Assembly: GCA_040758525.1 (NCBI GenBank)
Contig: JBFLVQ010000523.1
Coordinates: forward strand, 1-6,771
Origin: JBFLVQ01 sp040758525
GTDB taxonomy: Bacteria; Acidobacteriota; Blastocatellia; Chloracidobacteriales; JADJPF01
Length of the DNA stretch: 6,771 bases
Reading direction: 5' to 3'
Part shown: one piece after another, positions 1 through 4,446 of the stretch
How positions within the stretch are numbered: position 1 is the first letter of the stretch
Layout of the letters: each line of letters begins with the position of its first letter
Translations under genes and position numbers: made by a program
Notes under the pieces: generated by a model
What the model was told of the DNA's origin: nothing
Seen by the model: the letters and a program-made list of their open reading frames with translations, nothing else
Databases searched by the model: none

Positions 1-1193
1 GGCCAAGGTTTTAATCTGTTATTAACGTAGAAAGGGCTATTAGCAAAATCGATATTAGGATTAGGTTGATGAAAGTTCAGGCTGGCTGGCAGCATCTGTT
101 CTTTAAGTGAGAGTACGGTTTTGATCAATCCTGCCACACCTGCGGCTGCATCTAGATGACCAATATTTGTTTTAACAGAGCCTAGTGCACAGAAACCTGT
201 TGCATTGGTACTAGTGCGGAAGGCTTTAGTAAGAGCAGTAACCTCAATCGGATCGCCCATAGGAGTAGCTGTGCCATGCGCTTCAACATAACTGATCGAC
301 TCAGCATCTACACCTGCCATAGCCAGTGCAAGCGATATCACTTCGGCCTGGCCTTCTACGCTAGGCGCCGCATAACCCACTTTGGCTGCACCATCGTTGT
401 TAACTGCTGAACCTTTGATAACTGCATGTATGGTATCACCATCTGCAATTGCATCAGTCAATCTCTTCAACACTACTACGCCGACACCGTCACCAACATT
501 GGTTCCTTTTGCATCACTATCGAAAGCTCGACAGTGCCCATCTGGAGAAGCGATCCCACCCTCCTCGTAAAGATAGCCGATCTTTTGTGGTACATTTATA
601 GCGATACCACCTGCCAGTGCTATATCACACTCATCGTTGATCAAGCTCTGACAGGCCATATGGACTGCCACCAAAGATGTGGAACAGGCCGTCTGAACAT
701 TCAGGCTAGGCCCTTTAAGATTCAACTTGTAAGAGACTCGGGTAGTAAGATAGTCCTTGTCATTGCCAACCGCGATCTGAAACTTTCCATATGAACCTAA
801 AGCTTCATGATTTGAATAGAGCTGTAGCAGATAACTGCTAATAAGCATCCCTGCAAAAATACCTATTCGTCCTGCATAAGTAGTAGAGTCGTAGCCAGCG
901 GTCTCTAATGCCTCCCAAGTACGCTCAAGGAAGATCCTATGCTGAGGATCGGTAATTTCTGCCTCTCTGGGATTGAAACCAAAGAAATTGGCATCGAAGA
1001 GTTCAATATCATCAATCACTCCTCTGGCTTTGATATAGTTAGGGTTCTTTATCAAATCCTTGTCTATACCAGCAGCAGCCAGTTCTTCATCGGAGAAGAA
1101 AGTGATCGATTCTACCCCATCCCGCAAATTCTGCCAGAACTGTGTAATATCTTTTGCGCCTGGGAAAGAACCAGCCATTCCTATGATCGCGAT
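1..1193 (-). other. Ketosynthase domain, 3' truncated by window edge
   Basis: Residues 1079-1475, about 397 of a usual 425 or so. It opens with IAIIGMAGSFPGA and contains DPQHR (1160-1164). The catalytic triad is complete: Cys1248 in TACSTSL, His1384 in EAHGTATPMGDP and His1424 in KTNIGHLDAAAGVAG. The Cys-His spacing of 136 and His-His spacing of 40 are normal for elongating KS domains. NVQTACSTSLVAVH and GHLDAAAGVAGLIK recall KS domains that accept peptides from a PCP, which agrees with its place after the carrier. It should condense the peptidyl chain with a malonyl-type extender. The active Cys and both His argue against a decarboxylating starter or a dead KS. Confidence 0.96.
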
Positions 1194-4100
1194 CTCTGGA
1201 TATTTTCCTGTATCTTTTTTTCGTTCTGGTCGATCTTTACTTGCCTTTTCCTTATGCTGTTGTTGTGACTCGCTCAAATGCTTAGCCAGCGTACTTACAG
1301 TTGGATACTGGAACAACTCAACGAACGATAAATCACGATTAAGAAGATCTCTCAACCGGCTATTGACTTTGATTATCTGTAATGAGTGTCCACCTAGATC
1401 GAAAAAATTGTCGTGCAGACCAACCTGATCAATCTGCAAAACTTCCTGCCAGATCGCAGAAATTTTACGCTCTAGTTCTGTCTCTGGCTCAACAAATGGC
1501 GTTCTCTCAACTAGAGCAGTATCAGGAGCAGGCAGTGCTTTACGATCAAGCTTACCATTAGGTGTCAGTGACAGCCTCTCCATTATCACAATCGCGGCTG
1601 GTATCATATACTCTGGTAAGTACTGCTTAAGATATTGCCGCATCTCTGAGACCGTGAACTGCTCTGCATTTACAACCACAATGTATGCTACTAACCGTTT
1701 ATCTCCAATAGAGTCTTCTCTAGCAATCACTATACACTCTTGCACACTATTGTGTTGTCTCAATACTGACTCTATCTCTGCTAACTCAATTCGGTATCCT
1801 CTTAACTTCACCTGATGGTCTGTACGACCTAGATACTCTATGCTTCCATCTTCAAGGTAGCGAGCCAGGTCTCCAGTGCGATAGAGTCTTGCTCCTGCTT
1901 GGCTGCTGTAGGGATTGGGAATAAACTTCTCTGCTGTTATATCTGGTCGGTTTAAATATCCTCTTGCCAAACCAACGCCACTGATATGGAGTTCACCGAC
2001 AACTCCTACTGGTACCGGTTGCAGATTTTGGTTTAATAGATAGACACTGGCGCCACGAATTGCACATCCAATTGGAACATTTTTCCATTGCTCTTTTGTT
2101 TCTGTTACTGGTGCTAGCTGCTGCATTGTTGTCACAATGGTGGCCTCGGTTGGACCGTATGTATTCACAAGTCGTACTTGTGCTCCAACCTTCTGTTGCC
2201 ATTGCGCAAGATAATCTGGCAGGGCAGCTTCTCCACCAATAATCACTAGTCGTAGTGAGGCTGGGAGCTGTCTCTTCCCATTCAATGCCAAGGTTAGCTC
2301 ATGCCAGTAGGCAGTTGGTAGATCGAGTACAGTTATTCCCCAAATAAGGCATCTATTAAGAAACTGATCGATCGAATCTAACATTGCAGCAGTACGCAAT
2401 ACCAGCGTAGCGCCTGTTATCAGACATGGATAGATCTCTTCTGCACTAGTATCAAAACTGATGGAAGCAAACTGCAACACACGATCGCCAGGTTTCAATT
2501 GATAAGCTGCCATTGCTGTTTTAGCATAACTGGCTATAGAAGCATGTGAGATCATGCTTGCCTTCGGTCTACCAGTTGAACCAGAGGTATAAATCACATA
2601 AGCCAGATTATCAGGCTGATTGATGCTATCAAGATTTTCCCTGCTATGAGTTGCGATCTCTTGCCAATCTGAATCAAGACAGATAATAGTCGCGCCTAGA
2701 GAAGCAATACCAGTGCGCAAACGTTGCTGAGTCAAAATGATCTTCGTATTGGCATCTTCGAACATAAAAGCCATACGTTCACGTGGGTAACCAGGATCAA
2801 TAGGAACATATGCTCCACCTGCTTTTAGTATGCCTAAGAGCGCAACAATCATCTCGATAGATCGTTCTAGACACACACCTACCAGACTATCTGGAGTTAT
2901 ACCCTTAGATCTTAAATGATGCGCTAGTTGATTTGCGCGTGCGTTTAACTCTTGATAGCTCAACTGCTCAGACTCGCAGATCAAGGCAATCTCATTAGGA
3001 GTACGAGATACCTGTTCTTCAAACAGACTGTGCAGACACCGATCTGTTTTTACGATATTATTATCGCCACTCCATTCCACTACTAATTTCTGCCATTCCA
3101 TCGAATCGATAAGCGGAATTTCCTCAATTCGTTGTAATGGATTGGCAGCAATAGCAACAAGCAATGTATGCAACCGTGTGAGTGTTCTATCAATTGCAAC
3201 AGTATCGAATCGACGACAATTATACTCCATCTTAAACAATAACTTGTCATCTGGAATGATCGCCAATGTGATTGGGTAATTGGTTCTGGCAAAACTTTTT
3301 GCTTCGACTATCTCCAGTTCACCACGCCATTGCCGCATAGAGGTGTCTATAGGGATATTCTCGAAAACTAGTATGCTTTCAAATAATGGCAGTCCACGTG
3401 GTACTTCGCTCCAACCTTGCACTTCAACCAGCGAACTATATTCATATTGGCGCATCTCGGCTTGTTGATGCTGTAGATCTTGTAACCAAGAGAGTATCGT
3501 TGTTTTACCATCGACTTTTACACGCAATGGCAGGGTGTTAATAAATAATCCTACCATAGATTCAATACCAGTGAGTGATGTAGGACGACCTGAAACAGTA
3601 ATGCCAAAGACAATATCAGATTCACCGCTATAATGGTTGAGTAGCAATGCCCAGGCTGCCTGTGTCAATGTATTAAGTGTTAATCGGTGTTGGCGTGCGC
3701 AAGCTATCAATCCTGATGTCTCTACAGTGGAAAGGCTCAAAGTCCGCTCATCATAATCCATCTCCGGCAATGGTGTGATATCCTCTGTAAGTGGTAATGG
3801 TGTAGGAGCAAGAAAACCTTTCAGTGCATTACGCCAGTAATGTTGAGCCGCAGCACTATCCTGCTGTTGCAACCAAGCAATATAGTTTCTATATGGATAA
3901 CTGGGGGGTAGTTCTAACTGCTGACCTTGGCAGCCGGCCTGATAGAGGGCAAACATCTCCTTAAAAAGGATTGTTAGCGACCAGCCATCCATCAATATAT
4001 GGTGAAAACTGAAGATAAAATAGTAATCTTGTGCTGCTAATCTAATTAGCATCAGGTGCACAAGTGGCGCTTTATTGAGCACAAAACCTTGACGGTGATC

Positions 4101-4427
4101 TTCTTCTAAGTAAGCAGCCAATCTATGCTGTTGCTCGATAGCATCAAACTCTTGCCAATCCTGTTGACGGAGTGGCACTTTCACACGTTGTCCAACAACC
4201 TGACAAGGCTCTTTCACACCTCTCCAAACTAATGCAGTACGAAGTACCGTATGGCGTGCTGCTAATAATTGCCAAGTCTGTTCAAAAACATCAATATCTA
4301 ATTTACCCTGCAAACGGCAACAGATCTGTTCAACATAGACTCCAGAATCAGGGGCAACAAGAGTGTGATATAACATACCGTGTTGCAAAGGGGTGAGTGG
4401 ATAAACATCAGCAACCTTCTTGGTCAT
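1..4427 (-). CDS. Hybrid NRPS-PKS, C-A-PCP-KS, 3' partial
   Basis: The frame is open from the ATG at 4425-4427 to the left edge, 1475 codons with no stop. Domains in order are condensation (about 8-440, HHILMDG at 142-148), adenylation (about 465-965), carrier (about 984-1048, LGGHSL, serine 1015), a charged linker (about 1052-1077) and a ketosynthase (1079 to the edge). The protein should join the upstream peptidyl chain to a second amino acid, then hand the product to the KS for decarboxylative extension with a malonyl-type unit. This is the peptide-to-polyketide switch of the pathway. The start is supported by the ATGA overlap with the previous gene, an AGGAGGT upstream, and a C-domain motif (VYPLTPLQ) beginning a few residues in. 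Any acyltransferase, reductive domains and second carrier lie beyond the window, so cis-AT or trans-AT type cannot be told. Confidence 0.97.
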   Translation of the reverse strand, partial: MTKKVADVYPLTPLQHGMLYHTLVAPDSGVYVEQICCRLQGKLDIDVFEQTWQLLAARHTVLRTALVWRGVKEPCQVVGQRVKVPLRQQDWQEFDAIEQQHRLAAYLEEDHRQGFVLNKAPLVHLMLIRLAAQDYYFIFSFHHILMDGWSLTILFKEMFALYQAGCQGQQLELPPSYPYRNYIAWLQQQDSAAAQHYWRNALKGFLAPTPLPLTEDITPLPEMDYDERTLSLSTVETSGLIACARQHRLTLNTLTQAAWALLLNHYSGESDIVFGITVSGRPTSLTGIESMVGLFINTLPLRVKVDGKTTILSWLQDLQHQQAEMRQYEYSSLVEVQGWSEVPRGLPLFESILVFENIPIDTSMRQWRGELEIVEAKSFARTNYPITLAIIPDDKLLFKMEYNCRRFDTVAIDRTLTRLHTLLVAIAANPLQRIEEIPLIDSMEWQKLVVEWSGDNNIVKTDRCLHSLFEEQVSRTPNEIALICESEQLSYQELNARANQLAHHLRSKGITPDSLVGVCLERSIEMIVALLGILKAGGAYVPIDPGYPRERMAFMFEDANTKIILTQQRLRTGIASLGATIICLDSDWQEIATHSRENLDSINQPDNLAYVIYTSGSTGRPKASMISHASIASYAKTAMAAYQLKPGDRVLQFASISFDTSAEEIYPCLITGATLVLRTAAMLDSIDQFLNRCLIWGITVLDLPTAYWHELTLALNGKRQLPASLRLVIIGGEAALPDYLAQWQQKVGAQVRLVNTYGPTEATIVTTMQQLAPVTETKEQWKNVPIGCAIRGASVYLLNQNLQPVPVGVVGELHISGVGLARGYLNRPDITAEKFIPNPYSSQAGARLYRTGDLARYLEDGSIEYLGRTDHQVKLRGYRIELAEIESVLRQHNSVQECIVIAREDSIGDKRLVAYIVVVNAEQFTVSEMRQYLKQYLPEYMIPAAIVIMERLSLTPNGKLDRKALPAPDTALVERTPFVEPETELERKISAIWQEVLQIDQVGLHDNFFDLGGHSLQIIKVNSRLRDLLNRDLSFVELFQYPTVSTLAKHLSESQQQHKEKASKDRPERKKDTGKYPEIAIIGMAGSFPGAKDITQFWQNLRDGVESITFFSDEELAAAGIDKDLIKNPNYIKARGVIDDIELFDANFFGFNPREAEITDPQHRIFLERTWEALETAGYDSTTYAGRIGIFAGMLISSYLLQLYSNHEALGSYGKFQIAVGNDKDYLTTRVSYKLNLKGPSLNVQTACSTSLVAVHMACQSLINDECDIALAGGIAINVPQKIGYLYEEGGIASPDGHCRAFDSDAKGTNVGDGVGVVVLKRLTDAIADGDTIHAVIKGSAVNNDGAAKVGYAAPSVEGQAEVISLALAMAGVDAESISYVEAHGTATPMGDPIEVTALTKAFRTSTNATGFCALGSVKTNIGHLDAAAGVAGLIKTVLSLKEQMLPASLNFHQPNPNIDFANSPFYVNNRLKPW
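1287..1478 (-). other. Peptidyl carrier protein of second gene (LGGHSL)
   Basis: Residues about 984-1048. DNFFDLGGHSL carries the phosphopantetheine serine at 1015, followed by the usual ELFQYPTVSTLAKHL end of the domain. It holds the extended peptide and presents it to the KS on the same polypeptide. A lysine/glutamate/glutamine-rich linker of about 26 residues separates the two domains. Confidence 0.95.
1533..3035 (-). other. Adenylation domain of second gene, possibly Lys or other basic residue
   Basis: Residues about 465-965, with all core motifs: LSYQELN, LKAGGAYVPIDP, YTSGSTGRPKASMISH (613 onward), NTYGPTEAT, GELHISGVGLARGYLNRP, YRTGDL, GRTDHQVKLRGYRIELAEIE, LPEYMIP and NGKLDR (K959). 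By hand alignment with GrsA the pocket is D659 T660 E663 D702 I729 G731 T756 I764 V765 K959, and the 659-702 spacing matches GrsA exactly. From memory this resembles the pyoverdine-type Lys code DGEDHGTVVK at seven of ten positions. Two acidic pocket residues, E663 and D702, fit a cationic side chain. A3 reads PKA where PKG is usual (A623). The domain is certain; the substrate is a guess. Confidence 0.95.
1808..1851. repeat. Direct repeat copy 1 (A8-motif region of second gene)
   Basis: This 44-base stretch, encoding the GRTDHQVK region, matches 5119-5162 in the other module at 43 of 44 positions (mismatch at 1818 against 5129). It sits in a colinear 255-base block, 1752-2006 against 5063-5317, with no indels and about 79 percent identity by hand count. 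Confidence 0.85.
3108..4406 (-). other. Condensation domain, N-terminal in second gene
   Basis: Residues about 8-440, full length. It opens with VYPLTPLQHGMLYHT, the PLxPxQxGMLxH type of C domain, rather than the SxAQxRLW type of ordinary internal LCL domains. The catalytic motif HHILMDG is intact at 142-148, with the second His (143) as the presumed base. Later landmarks are GITVSGRP, MVGLFINTLPLRV and the ENIPIDTS region. The HH(I/L)xxxxGD signature of dual epimerisation/condensation domains is absent, the matching segment being YHTLVAPDSG. It should accept the chain from the upstream protein's carrier. Class assignment (DCL-like or LCL) is uncertain. Confidence 0.93.
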
Positions 4428-4446
4428 TCCTCAAAGTCAACCTCCT
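4424..4446 (-). promoter_or_regulatory. Ribosome binding site and ATGA stop/start overlap
   Basis: On the minus strand AGGAGGT (4446-4440) matches the Shine-Dalgarno consensus and lies 12 bases before the ATG at 4427, slightly farther than the usual optimum. It is inside the upstream gene, where it encodes part of the EEV of the acidic tail. The start codon shares ATGA with the upstream TGA stop. The two genes are therefore on one transcript and probably translationally coupled, which would keep the two assembly-line proteins in balance. The overlap is seen directly; coupling is inferred. Confidence 0.8.

Noticed and set aside
276..278. Ketosynthase inactivated by an altered motif (HGTAT instead of HGTGT)
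   Set aside because: The catalytic Cys1248, His1384 and His1424 are all present with normal spacing, and the Ala variant next to His does not remove a catalytic residue.
382..1428. Short plus-strand reading frames of 62 to 122 codons
   Set aside because: They lie opposite a fully conserved ketosynthase and carrier domain, have no recognisable protein features, and are antisense shadows. The same holds for the others at 2060-2242, 3280-3468, 4172-4574, 4710-4925 and 5985-6206.
1993..3292. Minus-strand frames of 69 codons at 1993-2202 and 3083-3292
   Set aside because: They are out of frame with the intact long NRPS-PKS reading frame on the same strand and show no protein family features.
4320..4406. 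Dual epimerisation/condensation function for the second gene's C domain
   Set aside because: The N-terminal HH(I/L)xxxxGD signature is absent; the matching segment reads YHTLVAPDSG.
1..4427. Broken second gene, suspected because no complete frame ends within the window
   Set aside because: Translation line by line shows one open frame from the ATG to the left edge, with conserved motifs in phase throughout. It simply runs off the window.
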